DNA from: Brevibacterium limosum
GTDB lineage: Bacteria > Actinomycetota > Actinomycetes > Actinomycetales > Brevibacteriaceae
NCBI RefSeq assembly: GCF_011617705.1
Contig: NZ_CP050154.1
Coordinates: 2,480,001 to 2,544,000, forward strand
Direction: 5' to 3'
Length of the DNA: 64,000 nt
Made by a program: the position numbers and the translations under genes. Below the pieces are notes generated by a model that had not been told where the DNA came from, made no database searches, and saw nothing but the letters and a program-made list of their open reading frames with translations. Positions 26,374 through 37,424 of the stretch are shown piece by piece (the first letter of the stretch is position 1; every line of letters starts with the position of its first letter).

Positions 26374-27437
26374 ACCACGTCCCCGTCGATCATGATGTAG
26401 TCCTTGCCTTCCATCCGAACCTTGCCAGCGGACTTCGCGGCGGCCATCGTTCCGTTGGTGTCGAGGTCATCGAAGGACACGATCTCGGCCTTGATGAAGC
26501 CCTTCTGGAAGTCGGTATGGATGACTCCGGCCGCCTCGGGGGCGGTGGCTCCCTTCGGTATCGTCCACGCACGGGATTCCTTAGGCCCAGCCGTCAGGTA
26601 GGTCTGCAGGCCGAGGGTGTCGAAGCCGACACGGGCGAGCTGGTCGAGCCCGCTCTCCTCCTGACCGGTCGATTCGAGCATCTCCCGGGCCTCTTCCTCG
26701 TCGAGTTCGGCGAGTTCGGACTCGAACTTCGCGTCGAGGAAGATGGCCTCGACCGGTGCCACGAGGGCCCGCATCTCGTTCTTCTTGTCCTCATCGGCGA
26801 GCACCTCGTCGTCGACGTTGAACACGTAGAGGAAGGGCTTGACCGTCATCAGCTGCAGCTCGCGCAGGGCGCTGACGTCGAACCTGTCGGCTTGCATCGC
26901 CTGATAGAGCGTCCGTCCGCCTTCGAGGATCTCGGTGGCGGCATCGATCGCGGTCAGCTGTTCGGCTGGAGCGCGCTTGCCCTTGACTTCCTTCTCGATC
27001 CTCGGCCGCGCCTTCTCCAGTGTCTGCAGGTCCGCGAGGATGAGCTCGGTGTTGATCGTATCGATGTCATCGGCGGGGCTGATCTTGCCGTCGACGTGGA
27101 CGACATCGTCATCGACGAATCCACGGATCACCTGGCAGATGGCATCGGCTTCGCGGATATTGGCGAGGAACTGGTTGCCCAGGCCCTCGCCTTCGGAGGC
27201 TCCGCGCACGATACCGGCGATGTCGACGAAGTCCACGGTGGCGTTGAGGATGCGTTCGGAGGAGAAGATCTCCGCCAGTCGCGTGAGCCGGGCGTCCGGC
27301 AGAGGGACCACGCCCACGTTCGGTTCGATCGTTGCGAACGGGTAGTTCGCCGCGAGAACTTGGTTCTTGGTCAGTGCGTTAAACATGGTCGACTTGCCGA
27401 CGTTGGGCAGTCCCACGATTCCAATAGTCAAAGCCAC
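26352..27437 (-). CDS. ychF: Redox-regulated ATPase YchF (Obg-like)
   Basis: YchF is a translation-associated P-loop ATPase with a G1 motif GLPNVGKST (9-17), switch-like segment DIAGIVRGASEGEGLGNQFL near 70, and the C-terminal TGS-like domain ending VEFRFNV. The G4 position is N-V-D-D, altered from NKxD, which fits its ATP rather than GTP specificity. The GTG at 27437 gives 361 residues, the normal length; the longer frame to 27500 adds an unsupported extension. Its stop lies next to the higBA operators. Confidence 0.95.
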   Translation of the reverse strand: MALTIGIVGLPNVGKSTMFNALTKNQVLAANYPFATIEPNVGVVPLPDARLTRLAEIFSSERILNATVDFVDIAGIVRGASEGEGLGNQFLANIREADAICQVIRGFVDDDVVHVDGKISPADDIDTINTELILADLQTLEKARPRIEKEVKGKRAPAEQLTAIDAATEILEGGRTLYQAMQADRFDVSALRELQLMTVKPFLYVFNVDDEVLADEDKKNEMRALVAPVEAIFLDAKFESELAELDEEEAREMLESTGQEESGLDQLARVGFDTLGLQTYLTAGPKESRAWTIPKGATAPEAAGVIHTDFQKGFIKAEIVSFDDLDTNGTMAAAKSAGKVRMEGKDYIMIDGDVVEFRFNV

Positions 27438-27509
27438 GGTATCCAAGTCTAGCCATCGCCGAGGTGGTCCTCGAATTCTCGTGTCAGTGCGCTCTGTCAC
27501 CCTGGAACC

Positions 27510-28706
27510 ATGAATGCTTTCCCCGCCGCCGCAGTCATCATCGCCTTCATCGTGGCGATCGTCCTCGCCACCGTGCTCGGTTTCCTCCTCGGGCGTACTC
27601 TCACCCGGTCCCGTTACCTCGAGAGACTCACCCGCGCCGAGACCACTTCACGCATCTTGTCCCAACGCACGGAAGATCTCGAAGCCGATGCGCAGATGGC
27701 CGGTGAGATCACGGCGGCCATCGGGCCGTTGGCGGCGAGCGTGCAGAACCTGCAGGAGAACCTGCACGCTCAGGATCGCACTCAGATCGAACAGATCACT
27801 CGACTGAACTCCCAGATCGGGCACCTCAGCCAACAGAACCTCCGCCTCCAGGAATCCACCGGGTCACTGGCCAACGCGCTGAACTCGACGACGCACCGTG
27901 GAGACTGGGGCGAAGTCCAGCTCAAACGCATCGTCGAATATGCCGGTCTCCTCCCCCACGTCGACTTCGATACCCAGGTCAGTGCCGACCGGGACGGGAA
28001 GCGTCACCGTCCCGATATGGTCGTCCACCTGCCCGGCGGCGGCACGATCGTCATCGATGCGAAGACCCCGCTGTCGGCGCGGATGAACGGCGACTCCGCC
28101 GATGAGGCGGGCTCGGGCACCGATGGCCACGATCATGCCCGTGCCCTGCTGCGTCATGTCGATGCGCTGGCGTCGAAGGAGTATTGGAAGGCATTCGACT
28201 CCTCCCCTGACTTCGTCGTCTGCTTCGTCCCCACCGACGGTCTGCTCTCCGCAGCCGCGGCAAGCTACCCGAAGATGATCGATCATGCCCTGGGCAAGAA
28301 CGTCGTCCTCGCCTCACCGGCGACGCTGCTGGTGCTGCTGAAGACCGTGGCGCTCAACTGGCGGCAGGCCGATATGTCCGCCTCGGCGGCCGAGGTGCTG
28401 CGTCTCGGCACGGAACTCTACGAACGCATCGGCACCCTGGTGACTCATGTGTCGCGGATGGGAGCCAGCCTGGACCGGTCCGTTGACGATTACAACCGGT
28501 TCGTCTCGTCCTTGGAGTCCCGGTTCCTCGTCACCGCCAGAAAGCTCCCGTCGACCGGGATCGTCGCCGACGAACTCGATGCCGTGGCCGAACTCGATAC
28601 TCGCGCTCGGGGCATCAGCGCCGAGGAACTCAGTCGCCCGCGAGCCATGGGCTTCGATGATCGTGGTCCGACTCATCTGCGGGATCGGCAGACTGGGACG
28701 AGCTGA
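27510..28706 (+). CDS. rmuC: DNA recombination protein RmuC homolog
   Basis: RmuC has an N-terminal membrane anchor (about residues 7-28), a coiled-coil region to about 120, and a nuclease-like RmuC domain with RGDWGEVQLKRIVEYAGLLPHVDFDTQV, RPDMVVHLPGGGTIVIDAKTPL and CFVPTDGLLSAA. These include the Asp and Lys of a PD-(D/E)xK-like active site. In E. coli it limits inversions between short repeats. The gene has 398 residues and diverges from ychF. It ends 72 bases before the convergent ispH. Confidence 0.9.
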   Translation: MNAFPAAAVIIAFIVAIVLATVLGFLLGRTLTRSRYLERLTRAETTSRILSQRTEDLEADAQMAGEITAAIGPLAASVQNLQENLHAQDRTQIEQITRLNSQIGHLSQQNLRLQESTGSLANALNSTTHRGDWGEVQLKRIVEYAGLLPHVDFDTQVSADRDGKRHRPDMVVHLPGGGTIVIDAKTPLSARMNGDSADEAGSGTDGHDHARALLRHVDALASKEYWKAFDSSPDFVVCFVPTDGLLSAAAASYPKMIDHALGKNVVLASPATLLVLLKTVALNWRQADMSASAAEVLRLGTELYERIGTLVTHVSRMGASLDRSVDDYNRFVSSLESRFLVTARKLPSTGIVADELDAVAELDTRARGISAEELSRPRAMGFDDRGPTHLRDRQTGTS

Positions 28707-28778
28707 GTATCGACGGCGTTCGTCGACCCCGTCTAGTTGTTGCAGCTCCCATCGAGTCACTTTGCGGAGCTACTGTGT

Positions 28779-29795
28779 TCAGCCGAGTCTGCGCAGTTCC
28801 TTCGGCAACGAGAAGATGAGGTCCTCTTCGGCGGTGACGATCTCGTCGACCGTGTCGAATCCGTAGTCGGCGAGCAGCCGCAGCACGTCGTGAATGAGGT
28901 TCTCCGGAACGCTCGCCCCGGAGGTGACGCCGACGGTGGCGACGTCGTGGAACCAGGTCTCGTCGATCTCGCGAGCGAAATCGACCCGGTGCGCCGCCTT
29001 CGCTCCGTGTTCGAGGGCGACTTCGACCAGGCGCACGGAGTTCGAGGAGTTCGCCGACCCGACGACGATGACCAGATCCGCTTCGAGGCCGATCTTCTTC
29101 ACCGCAACCTGCCGGTTCTGAGTGGCATAGCAGATGTCGTCGCTGGGCGGGTTCTGCAGGTGCGGGAAGCGTTCGCGCAGGATCTCGACGGTTTCCATGG
29201 TCTCGTCCACGCTCAATGTCGTCTGCGAGATCCACACCAGTTTCTCGGCATCGGGCACCTCGATGGTGTGGGCCTCGTCGGGGCTCTGCACAAGGGTGAT
29301 GTGCTCCGGCGCCTCTCCCATGGTGCCTTCGACCTCTTCGTGACCGGCATGGCCGACGAGGAGGATACGGAAACCGTCTCGGGCGAATCGGATGGCCTCT
29401 TTGTGAACCTTGGTCACCAGCGGACAGGTCGCGTCGATCGTCGACAGCGAACGTTCGGCCGCCTCGGCGTGGACGGCCGGTGAGACTCCGTGAGCGGAGA
29501 ACACGACCCGAGCGCCTTCCGGCACCTCATCGGTGTCATCGACGAAGACGGCTCCGCGTTCGGACAGAGTTTCGACGACGTGCCGATTGTGCACGATCTC
29601 TTTGCGGACATAGATCGGTGCGCCGAAGTGCTCGAGGGCACGTTCGACCGCGATGACGGCGCGGTCGACGCCGGCGCAGTAGCCTCGCGGCGCGGCCAGC
29701 AGCACCCTCTTGTCAGCATCGACAGGAGTGCGGATCTCGCCCGGCGCCAAACGCCGGCGCGGAATGGTCGGGGCAGGTACTGAAACGACAGTCAC
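28779..29795 (-). CDS. ispH: 4-hydroxy-3-methylbut-2-enyl diphosphate reductase (IspH/LytB)
   Basis: IspH makes IPP and DMAPP from HMBPP in the last step of the MEP pathway. The three cluster-ligating cysteines are visible at Cys40 (APRGYC), Cys124 (DATC) and Cys222 ([11 protein letters not shown]), with Glu in the [10 protein letters not shown] region. The 338-residue protein is slightly long at the N-terminus because of the first ~30 residues. It is next to xseA in divergent orientation, as in mycobacteria. Confidence 0.95.
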   Translation of the reverse strand: MTVVSVPAPTIPRRRLAPGEIRTPVDADKRVLLAAPRGYCAGVDRAVIAVERALEHFGAPIYVRKEIVHNRHVVETLSERGAVFVDDTDEVPEGARVVFSAHGVSPAVHAEAAERSLSTIDATCPLVTKVHKEAIRFARDGFRILLVGHAGHEEVEGTMGEAPEHITLVQSPDEAHTIEVPDAEKLVWISQTTLSVDETMETVEILRERFPHLQNPPSDDICYATQNRQVAVKKIGLEADLVIVVGSANSSNSVRLVEVALEHGAKAAHRVDFAREIDETWFHDVATVGVTSGASVPENLIHDVLRLLADYGFDTVDEIVTAEEDLIFSLPKELRRLG

Positions 29796-29967
29796 CCGTT
29801 CAGTCTAAGCCGGAGGCATCGGCGGCGGCCAGGACACTTGGAATCGCGGAAGCAGCGCTCGAACTCGTGGAAGCAGACCGTCCTCCCAAGGAAGGGCTGG
29901 GACGTATGACCGGGAATGGGCTGCGTCAGTGCCGTTCGTTAGGCTTGGGGTTCGGAAGGGGACTCAA

Positions 29968-31275
29968 ATGGCGCAAAGAATTTCCGGCACTCCCGGCACG
30001 CTCGGCGAATCCGTCGAGCCGAAGGAGCTCGCCGCCACCGCAGCCGAGACCACGGCGGAGAATCCGTGGCCGCTGAGCCTGCTGTCTTCGAAGATGAAGT
30101 CCTATATCGACCGCATGTCGAGCGTGTGGATCGAAGGGCAGGTCGTCGAGCTCAACCATCGCGGCAAGGCCAGCTACCTGACCCTGCGTGACACCGATGT
30201 CGAGATGTCCCTGCCGGTCCAGATCTGGAAGAACGTCCTCGACCGCACCGGAGCGCCGCTGACAGAGGGCAGCCATGTCGTCGCCAATCTCAAAGCCGAC
30301 TTCTGGACGAAGACCGGTCGGCTGACGATGCGTGCCAACGACATCCGTGCCGTCGGACTCGGCGAACTCCTCGCCCGCCTCGAACGACTGAAGAAGCAGC
30401 TGGGGGCCGAAGGGCTCTTCGATCCCAGCCGGAAGCTGCGCCTGCCCTTCCTGCCGAACCGGATCGGGCTGATCACCGGACGGGATTCGGACGCTCAGAA
30501 GGACGTCATGCGCAATGTGCACCTGCGCTGGCCGGCCGCAGAGTTCGAGGTCCGCAACTGTGCTGTGCAAGGTCCCGACGCTGTGCCGGGAGTGATGAAC
30601 AACCTCGCCGAACTCGACGCAGACCCGCAGATCGATGTCATCGTCATCGCCCGCGGCGGCGGCAGCATGGAAGACCTCCTGCCGTTCTCGAACGAAGCGC
30701 TCGTCCGCGCCGTCTCCGCAGCTCAGACTCCGGTGGTCTCGGCGATCGGGCACGAGGCTGATCGACCCATCCTCGACGAAGTCGCGGACATGCGCGCCTC
30801 GACACCCACGGATGCCGCCAAACGGATCGTGCCGGATGTGGCCGAAGAAAGCATGAACCTCCTGCGCGCCCGCGCCGAGCTCAAGTCTGCCGTCAACCGT
30901 CTCCTCGACCGCGAGCAGGAGATGCTCACCGCCGTGCGTTCACGGCCGGTGCTCGCCGAACCGCAGACGATGATCACCGCGCACGAGAACGAACTGACGA
31001 TGATCCGCCGACGCAGCCTGCAGGCGACGAACGCATCGGTCATCCAGGCTCAGAACGAGATCCAGCACCTCCGCTCCCAGGCACGGTCTCTCTCGCCCCT
31101 GCGGACTCTGGAGCGCGGTTACGCCGTGGTGCAGACCGACGAAGGTCAGGCCGTCCGCAATGCGGATGAGGTGGTCGCCGGAGACACCGTGCACGTGCGG
31201 GTCGCTCGTGGACGATTCGATGCTGCGATCACCGAGGTCACGCCGGATACGGACGAATCGGACACCACCGAATGA
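29968..31275 (+). CDS. xseA: Exodeoxyribonuclease VII large subunit
   Basis: This subunit of the single-strand-specific nuclease ExoVII has an N-terminal OB-fold (WIEGQVVELNHRGKASYLTLRD) and a C-terminal catalytic domain with LITGRDSDAQKDV, IARGGGSMEDLLPFSNE and ISAIGHEADRPI-type motifs; the conserved SAIGHEAD holds the active His. The ATG at 29968 has GGAAGGGG upstream and gives 435 residues. The small subunit gene follows after 52 bases. Confidence 0.95.
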   Translation: MAQRISGTPGTLGESVEPKELAATAAETTAENPWPLSLLSSKMKSYIDRMSSVWIEGQVVELNHRGKASYLTLRDTDVEMSLPVQIWKNVLDRTGAPLTEGSHVVANLKADFWTKTGRLTMRANDIRAVGLGELLARLERLKKQLGAEGLFDPSRKLRLPFLPNRIGLITGRDSDAQKDVMRNVHLRWPAAEFEVRNCAVQGPDAVPGVMNNLAELDADPQIDVIVIARGGGSMEDLLPFSNEALVRAVSAAQTPVVSAIGHEADRPILDEVADMRASTPTDAAKRIVPDVAEESMNLLRARAELKSAVNRLLDREQEMLTAVRSRPVLAEPQTMITAHENELTMIRRRSLQATNASVIQAQNEIQHLRSQARSLSPLRTLERGYAVVQTDEGQAVRNADEVVAGDTVHVRVARGRFDAAITEVTPDTDESDTTE

Positions 31276-31327
31276 CCTCGGTTCCACACTCTGCCCATTT
31301 ACCACTCACTCTGTGAAGGACACACCG

Positions 31328-31567
31328 ATGACCGAACCGACGACCCAGCAGGATCAGCCCGAGATCAGCGCGCTCAGCTATGAACAGGCCCGTGAAGAAC
31401 TCGTCATGACCGTCAAGCGTCTGGAGACCGGCAATCTGCCGCTCGAAGAGTCGCTGCGGCTGTGGGAACGCGGCGAAGCCCTGGCAGACCGCTGCCAGGC
31501 ATGGCTCGATGGGGCGCGAGAACGACTCGACAAGGCCCGCGAGGAAACCTCGGACGACGCCGACTGA
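31328..31567 (+). CDS. xseB: Exodeoxyribonuclease VII small subunit
   Basis: The 79-residue protein is the all-helical small subunit, with the family core LSYEQAREELVMTVKRLETGNLPLEESLRLWERGEAL. Multiple copies wrap the XseA coiled coil. The ATG at 31328 lies 52 bases after the xseA stop. It ends in an acidic tail, which is common for XseB. Confidence 0.93.
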   Translation: MTEPTTQQDQPEISALSYEQAREELVMTVKRLETGNLPLEESLRLWERGEALADRCQAWLDGARERLDKAREETSDDAD

Positions 31568-31662
31568 GCCTCATGGCCAGAGGCCGATCAGCAGTCAGGG
31601 CCCGCCGACGGCAGATGAGGTGAGCGCGTCGCACCGACTCGCCTCCGGCTGGCGGGCTGAGG

Positions 31663-32232
31663 TCACTTCAGCTGGGCGGCCACCTGGTCAGCGAAGCCGT
31701 TGATGGTGTCCGGCGCTGCGGTGGCCGTCATTACGACATACATATCGCCTTCGTGCGTGACCCAGTATTCCTTCGCCTCTGCTGTGCGGTAGATCTGGAA
31801 GTCGGCACCGCCGACAGTCACGTTCTCTGCGGCGGCGGCCTCATCGGTCTTCCGCTTCGCCCAGTTCGCACTCGCTTCGGCCTGCTCGATGCTCACCCAC
31901 TGGTCGTCGGGGCCGATGAACGACATGTACCACGAGGTGTACTCGGAGTCACCCATCCGATCGAGGCTGGCTTCGTTCGATGTCCATCCGCGCGGGATCT
32001 GCGGAACGATGAGGTCGAATTCGGAATTGCCCTGGGACTGCTCGGCGATACCCTGATAGTCGACGACGCGTTCGGAGTCGACTTCGGGCTGCGGGGCGAG
32101 GAACAGGATCCCGACGGCGACCGCCAAGCAGGCGAGGATCGCGATGACCATGTTGACCCAGTTCGAGTTCTTGCGCAGGAAGCGCATCTCCTCACGGGAC
32201 CCCGGCAGCATCACTCCGGACTCGTCAGCCAT
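31663..32232 (-). CDS. DUF4245 membrane-anchored protein
   Basis: This actinobacterial family protein has a single membrane helix at about residues 27-46 ([19 protein letters not shown]) and an extracytoplasmic domain of about 140 residues beginning after VVDYQGIAE. It has no known function. The ATG at 32232 has AAGGGAGAG upstream; frames reaching 33435 are antisense to glpX. It diverges from glpX, as in M. tuberculosis Rv1100/Rv1099c. Confidence 0.85.
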   Translation of the reverse strand: MADESGVMLPGSREEMRFLRKNSNWVNMVIAILACLAVAVGILFLAPQPEVDSERVVDYQGIAEQSQGNSEFDLIVPQIPRGWTSNEASLDRMGDSEYTSWYMSFIGPDDQWVSIEQAEASANWAKRKTDEAAAAENVTVGGADFQIYRTAEAKEYWVTHEGDMYVVMTATAAPDTINGFADQVAAQLK

Positions 32233-32430
32233 GGACTCTCCCTTGGGACTCTGCGTCGCCTCATCGACGACCTCTCGAGTAACCGTCTCGTCAGCAGCAT
32301 TTCGGACATTCACACCGCCATTGTCCTCGGCTCGCGCGCGAAGAGCCAATCCCGACCCGGGGACGTGACTGCGGCCACAAGCGGACACCGCTGTCGCGAC
32401 CCCGATCACAGGGGTGGCACAATTGGAAGC

Positions 32431-33555
32431 ATGAGTGACTCCAAAGAGCCTGTTGACGTGAAATCTCACCACGACCGAGGACGAGTTGATGAGGAGACTC
32501 CACCTGTTGCCGTGACCGACGCATGGTCGCAGAAGGCTCAGGTCGAGTCGGATGCTCCCGACCGCAACTTGGCTCTGGAACTCGTCCGAGTCACCGAGGC
32601 CGCCGCCATCGCGGCCGCCCCCTGGGTCGGCCGCGGCGACAAGAACGCAGCCGACGGAGCGGCCGTGGCCGCGATGCGCAATGTCATCTCCACCGTCCGC
32701 ATGACCGGCACCGTCGTCATCGGCGAAGGAGAGAAGGACGAAGCTCCGATGCTCTTCAACGGCGAGCAGGTCGGTGACGGCGGCGGACCGCACTGCGACG
32801 TTGCGGTCGACCCGATCGACGGCACCCGCCTGACCGCTCTGGGCATGCCCAATGCGATCTCGGTCATGGCCGTGACCGAAGACGGTGCGATGTACGACCC
32901 CTCTGCCGTGTTCTACATGGAGAAGCTCGTCACGGGCCCCGATGCCGCCGACGCCGTCGACCTGCGTCTGCCGATCGCCGAGAACATCCGCCGAGTCGCC
33001 AAGGCGAAGGGGACAAAGGATCCCGCCTCGGTGACGGTGATGATCCTCGACCGTCCCCGCCATCAGCAGATGATCGATGAGATCCGCGCCGCAGGCGCCC
33101 GCATCCAGCTCATCACCGACGGTGACGTCGCCGGAGCCATCGCCGCCTGCCGCCCCGGAACCGGAGTCGACATGCTCATGGGCGTCGGCGGCACCCCAGA
33201 GGGCATCATCACCGCCTGCGCCATCAAGGCACTCGGCGGTGTCATCCAGGGCCGTCTGTGGCCGCAGGATGACGCCGAACGCGAAGCCGCCGCCGAGGCC
33301 GGCCTCGACATCAATCAGGTGCTCAACACCGATGACCTCGTCACCGGGGACAACAGCTACTTCGTCGCCACGGGCATCACCAACGGCGACCTGCTCGACG
33401 GAGTGAAGTTCCAGGGCGGCCACGTCACCACGCACTCATTGGTGATGCGGTCGAAGTCGGGAACCGTCCGTCAGGTCTTCGCCGAGCACCAGGCCGCGAA
33501 GACCCACTCCTACGTGGAGGCCGCCGAAGAAGCCGCACGCCGCGGACTGGTCTGA
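32431..33555 (+). CDS. glpX: Class II fructose-1,6-bisphosphatase (GlpX)
   Basis: GlpX dephosphorylates fructose-1,6-bisphosphate in gluconeogenesis. The metal-binding motif [13 protein letters not shown] is near residue 130, preceded by [11 protein letters not shown], and later [16 protein letters not shown] holds the conserved Glu. The ATG at 32431 gives 374 residues with a 40-residue variable N-terminus. It is followed on the same strand, 60 bases later, by a beta-carbonic anhydrase and by fumC, so anaplerotic and gluconeogenic genes are grouped. Confidence 0.95.
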   Translation: MSDSKEPVDVKSHHDRGRVDEETPPVAVTDAWSQKAQVESDAPDRNLALELVRVTEAAAIAAAPWVGRGDKNAADGAAVAAMRNVISTVRMTGTVVIGEGEKDEAPMLFNGEQVGDGGGPHCDVAVDPIDGTRLTALGMPNAISVMAVTEDGAMYDPSAVFYMEKLVTGPDAADAVDLRLPIAENIRRVAKAKGTKDPASVTVMILDRPRHQQMIDEIRAAGARIQLITDGDVAGAIAACRPGTGVDMLMGVGGTPEGIITACAIKALGGVIQGRLWPQDDAEREAAAEAGLDINQVLNTDDLVTGDNSYFVATGITNGDLLDGVKFQGGHVTTHSLVMRSKSGTVRQVFAEHQAAKTHSYVEAAEEAARRGLV

Positions 33556-33615
33556 CCTCCAACCGCACCCGGTCCCGGGCGCGATGCACACAACTCGGAA
33601 GCAGGTGCAAAAGCA

Positions 33616-34242
33616 ATGCCCAATCAGGCGTGGAAACGACTCCTCGAGGGAAACCAGCGTTTCGTCGACGATGTCCCTCGGCACCCCAACCAGGACACCG
33701 CACGTCGGGAGTCCCTGTCCGACAACCAGACCCCATTCGTCACTCTCTTCGGCTGCTCGGATTCCCGAGTCGCCGCCGAGATGATCTTCGACGTCGGTCT
33801 CGGTGACATGTTTGTCGTCCGCAACGCCGGACAGGTCGTCGACCCGGTCACCTTGGGCTCGCTCGAATACGGCGTCGAAATGCTCGGCACTCCCCTGCTC
33901 GTCGTGCTCGGCCACGACAGCTGCGGGGCCGTGACTGCGGCCTACAACGCCTATGATTCGGGTGAGACTCCCCCAGGATTCATCTCCGACGTCGTTGCCC
34001 GCATCCTGCCGACAGTGGCCCGAGCCCGGAAGAACGGGCGCACCACGATCAACGAGACCGTCGGGCAGAACACCATGGACACGGTCGAGAAGATCATGCA
34101 GCTGTCCACGATCATCAAGACCGCCGTCGAAGACGGCCGACTCATCATCGTCGGACTCACCTACCAGCTCCACGACGGCCACACCACGGTCGTCGCCCAG
34201 TACGGAGGCGACGAGGCCGCGGTCTCCACCTACGCCTCCTGA
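33616..34242 (+). CDS. Beta-class carbonic anhydrase
   Basis: This enzyme hydrates CO2 to bicarbonate. The zinc ligands Cys47, His100 and Cys103 lie in GCSDSR and GHDSCG, and Asp49 and Arg51 make the catalytic pair. The 208 residues fit the prokaryotic plant-type group. Bicarbonate may feed acyl-CoA carboxylases. It sits between glpX and fumC. Confidence 0.93.
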   Translation: MPNQAWKRLLEGNQRFVDDVPRHPNQDTARRESLSDNQTPFVTLFGCSDSRVAAEMIFDVGLGDMFVVRNAGQVVDPVTLGSLEYGVEMLGTPLLVVLGHDSCGAVTAAYNAYDSGETPPGFISDVVARILPTVARARKNGRTTINETVGQNTMDTVEKIMQLSTIIKTAVEDGRLIIVGLTYQLHDGHTTVVAQYGGDEAAVSTYAS

Positions 34243-34334
34243 CGACAGGCCACCACGGTGGTCACCTCTGTCGGGCTCTCACCGAGCCTGATCTCCAATC
34301 ATCATTTCCCAGGCACCGAACGGAAAGGACAACA

Positions 34335-35738
34335 ATGACCGAAGAATTTCGCATCGAACACGACACCATGGGTGAGGTCAAAGTCCCCAAGGACGCCCTC
34401 TACAGCGCACAGACCCAGCGCGCCGTCGAGAACTTCCCGATCTCGGGCAAGACCCTCGAATCCGCTCACATCGCCGCTCTGGCACAGGTGAAGAAGGCCG
34501 CCGCGAAGGCCAACGCCGAACTCGGTGTGCTCGACGAGGCTCGCGCCACGGCCATCCAGAACGCTGCCGATCAGGTCATCTCCGGTGAGTATGACGCTCA
34601 TTTCCCCATCGACGTGTTCCAGACCGGTTCGGGAACCTCGTCGAACATGAACACCAACGAGGTCCTGGCCTCGCTGGCGACCAAGGCGCTTGAGGACGAC
34701 GGAGTCAACGTTCACCCGAACGACCACGTCAACGCTTCGCAGTCCTCGAACGACGTCTTCCCCACCTCGGTGCACGTGGCCGTGACCAAGGCTCTGGTCA
34801 ACACCCTCATCCCAGCCATGGACACCCTGGCGACCTCGCTTGAGAAGAAGGCCCAGGAGTTCTCCTCCGTCGTCAAGTCCGGCCGCACCCACCTCATGGA
34901 TGCCACCCCGGTGACTCTGGGCCAGGAGTTCGGCGGGTACGCCGCTCAGGTCCGCTACGGAATCGAGCGCATCGAAGCCTCCCTGCCCCGCGTCGCCGAG
35001 GTCCCGCAGGGCGGAACCGCGGTGGGCACCGGAATCAACACCCCCGACGGCTTCTCCTCCCGCGTGGTCGAAATCCTCGCCGAAGAGACCGGACTGCCGA
35101 TCACCGAGGCCCGCAACCACTTCGAAGCTCAGGCCAACCGGGACGGACTCATCGAAGCCTCCGGTCAGCTGCGGACCATCGCCTACGGCTACATGAAGAT
35201 CTGCAACGACCTGCGCTGGATGGGTTCGGGACCGAACACCGGACTCGGCGAGATCGCCATCCCCGATCTGCAGCCCGGTTCGTCGATCATGCCCGGCAAG
35301 GTCAACCCGGTCATCTGCGAGGCCACCATCCAGGTCGCCGCCCAGGTCATCGGCAACGATGCCGCTGTGTCGCTGTCATCGACCAACGGAGCCTTCGAGC
35401 TCAATGTCGGCATCCCGGTCATGGCCTCGAACCTGCTCGAGTCGATCCGCCTGCTCGCGAACGCCTCGACCGTCATGGCCGAGAAGATGATCGACGGACT
35501 CAGTGCCAATGAGGAGCGTGCTCGATTCCTCGCCGAGGCGAGCCCCTCCATCGTCACCCCGCTGAACAAGGTCATCGGCTACGAGGCCGCTGCGAAGATC
35601 GCCAAGCACGCGGTGGCCGAGAAGATGACGGTCAAGGAAGCGACGATCGCCCTGGGCTTCGTTGACAACGGCTCCATCACCGAGGCCGACCTCGACAAGG
35701 CGCTCGACGTCACCACGATGATCGGCGACTACAGGTAA
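34335..35738 (+). CDS. fumC: Class II fumarate hydratase
   Basis: FumC interconverts fumarate and malate in the TCA cycle. The family signature [11 protein letters not shown] lies near residue 315, followed by the helix regions of the lyase superfamily. The preceding [12 protein letters not shown] and [14 protein letters not shown] regions carry the substrate contacts. 467 residues is normal. It is followed by a strong intrinsic terminator. Confidence 0.95.
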   Translation: MTEEFRIEHDTMGEVKVPKDALYSAQTQRAVENFPISGKTLESAHIAALAQVKKAAAKANAELGVLDEARATAIQNAADQVISGEYDAHFPIDVFQTGSGTSSNMNTNEVLASLATKALEDDGVNVHPNDHVNASQSSNDVFPTSVHVAVTKALVNTLIPAMDTLATSLEKKAQEFSSVVKSGRTHLMDATPVTLGQEFGGYAAQVRYGIERIEASLPRVAEVPQGGTAVGTGINTPDGFSSRVVEILAEETGLPITEARNHFEAQANRDGLIEASGQLRTIAYGYMKICNDLRWMGSGPNTGLGEIAIPDLQPGSSIMPGKVNPVICEATIQVAAQVIGNDAAVSLSSTNGAFELNVGIPVMASNLLESIRLLANASTVMAEKMIDGLSANEERARFLAEASPSIVTPLNKVIGYEAAAKIAKHAVAEKMTVKEATIALGFVDNGSITEADLDKALDVTTMIGDYR

Positions 35739-35763
35739 CCCATCGGTCTGACTGACCAGCACA

Positions 35764-35796
35764 CGGCGCCCGGCCGGTATCGTCCGGGCGCCGTTT
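35764..35796 (+). terminator. Intrinsic terminator after fumC
   Basis: A 10-bp GC-rich stem, CGGCGCCCGG with CCGGGCGCCG, encloses 10 bases and is followed by TTT. It lies 26 bases after the fumC stop. Confidence 0.75.
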
Positions 35797-35905
35797 CGTG
35801 GAGAGTGACGCCGTCTGTGGTCACAGCCCCGAGGAAGACTCGCTGATTCGCAGTTTCGCCTCGGCTCGGTGACCACAAACGCCTGCGTCGCCGGGGCGCG
35901 AGAGC

Positions 35906-37213
35906 TCAGGATCGGAACGGGTCGAACTCCTCGAGCACATCGGTGACCAGAGCAGCGATCTCCGACCGCTCCGACCGGGTCAGGGTGACATGGGCGAAGA
36001 GATCATGGCCCTTGAGCTTCTCGATCACCGCGGCGACGCCGTCGTGCCTGCCCACTCGCAGATTGTCGCGCTGGGCGACATCATGGGTCAGCACCACCTT
36101 CGAATTCATTCCGATGCGTGAGAGCACGGTCAGCAGGACATTGCGCTCCAACGACTGTGCCTCATCGACGATGACGAACGCATCGTGGAGGGACCGCCCT
36201 CGGATGTGCGTCAGCGGAAGCACTTCGAGGATCTCCCTGTTGACCACCTCGTCGATGACGTTCTTGCTCACCAGGGCGCTCAAGGTGTCGAACACGGCTT
36301 CCGCCCAGGGATTCATCTTCTCGCCTTCGCTGCCGGGCAGGTAGCCGAGATTCTGCCCGCCGACGGCGTAGAGCGGCCTGAAGACCATGATCTTCGAGTG
36401 CTTGTTCTCCTCCAGCACCTTCTGCAATCCCGCCATGAGGGCCAGCGCGGACTTCCCCGTTCCGGCTCGCCCTCCCATCGATACGATTCCCAGCGCATCG
36501 TCGAGCAGCATGTCGATGGCGATCCGCTGTTCTGCCGATCGACCGTGGACTCCGAAGATGTCACGATCCCCGCGCACCATCGACACTCTGTTGCCGGTGC
36601 GCACCCGGCCCAGACCGGAGCCGCGCGGGGAGGTGATGACGACTCCGGTGTTGACCACCTCGTCGGAGACATCCTCGGTGACGACCGACCCCGAATCATA
36701 GAACTCGCTCATCTGCTCATCGTCGAGGCCGAGCTCACTCATCCCGGTGAACCCGGAATCGACGGCCAGCTCCGCCAGATACTCCTCCGCGTGCAGGCCC
36801 AGGGCAGAGGCCTTCACTCGCATCGGCACGTCCTTGGTCACGACGACCACATCACAGCCTTCGGCCGAGAGGTTGCGGGCCACGGCCAGAATGCGGGTGT
36901 CGTTCTCCGTCCGGTCGAAGCCGACCGGCATCGTGGAGGCATCGATGTGGTTGAGCTCGACCCGCAGCGTTCCGCCCGCATCACCGACCGGGATGGGCTG
37001 ATCCAATCGGTCGTAGTCTGAGCGGAAGTCGTCGAGGATGTGGAGGGCTTTGCGGGCCGTGAAGCCGAGTTCGGGATGGTTGCGTTTGCCCTCGAGCTCG
37101 GAGACGACGATGAGCGGAATGACAACGTGGTGTTCGGCGAAGCGCAGAAGCGCTCCGGGATCCGACAGCAGCACCGAGGTGTCGAGAACGTAGGTGTGGA
37201 CTTTTTCAGCCAT
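35906..37213 (-). CDS. phoH2: PhoH2: PIN ribonuclease fused to PhoH ATPase
   Basis: The 435-residue protein begins with a PIN domain with the acidic DTSVLL and SELEGKR near residues 9 and 38, followed by a PhoH RNA-helicase-like domain with [13 protein letters not shown] (Walker A, near 250), [24 protein letters not shown] and VIVDEAQSL (Walker B). PhoH2 proteins unwind and cut RNA and in mycobacteria form a toxin-antitoxin-like unit. No antitoxin gene precedes it here. The ATG at 37213 is preferred, with AGAGGTCC upstream. Confidence 0.93.
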   Translation of the reverse strand: MAEKVHTYVLDTSVLLSDPGALLRFAEHHVVIPLIVVSELEGKRNHPELGFTARKALHILDDFRSDYDRLDQPIPVGDAGGTLRVELNHIDASTMPVGFDRTENDTRILAVARNLSAEGCDVVVVTKDVPMRVKASALGLHAEEYLAELAVDSGFTGMSELGLDDEQMSEFYDSGSVVTEDVSDEVVNTGVVITSPRGSGLGRVRTGNRVSMVRGDRDIFGVHGRSAEQRIAIDMLLDDALGIVSMGGRAGTGKSALALMAGLQKVLEENKHSKIMVFRPLYAVGGQNLGYLPGSEGEKMNPWAEAVFDTLSALVSKNVIDEVVNREILEVLPLTHIRGRSLHDAFVIVDEAQSLERNVLLTVLSRIGMNSKVVLTHDVAQRDNLRVGRHDGVAAVIEKLKGHDLFAHVTLTRSERSEIAALVTDVLEEFDPFRS

Positions 37214-37424
37214 GAGGACCTCTGAGGCGTGAGTTCCGCCGAGATCCGGTTCTGACATCCCCCGATCTCGGGTTGGTGTCGACCAACTACAGTCAACCTA
37301 ACCCGGTTCGCCGCTGCAGGCGGTAGCGGCACGCGTGCTCGGGCAAGTCGAGGTCATGAACTTCGAGTGAATGCGGGATTCCACCATCCGGCGGCCAGGG
37401 ATGCGCGCCGGCCACATGCAGGGC

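Noticed and set aside
31753..32430. N-terminal extension of glpX back to 31753
   Set aside because: It runs antisense through DUF4245, and GlpX similarity begins after the ATG at 32431.
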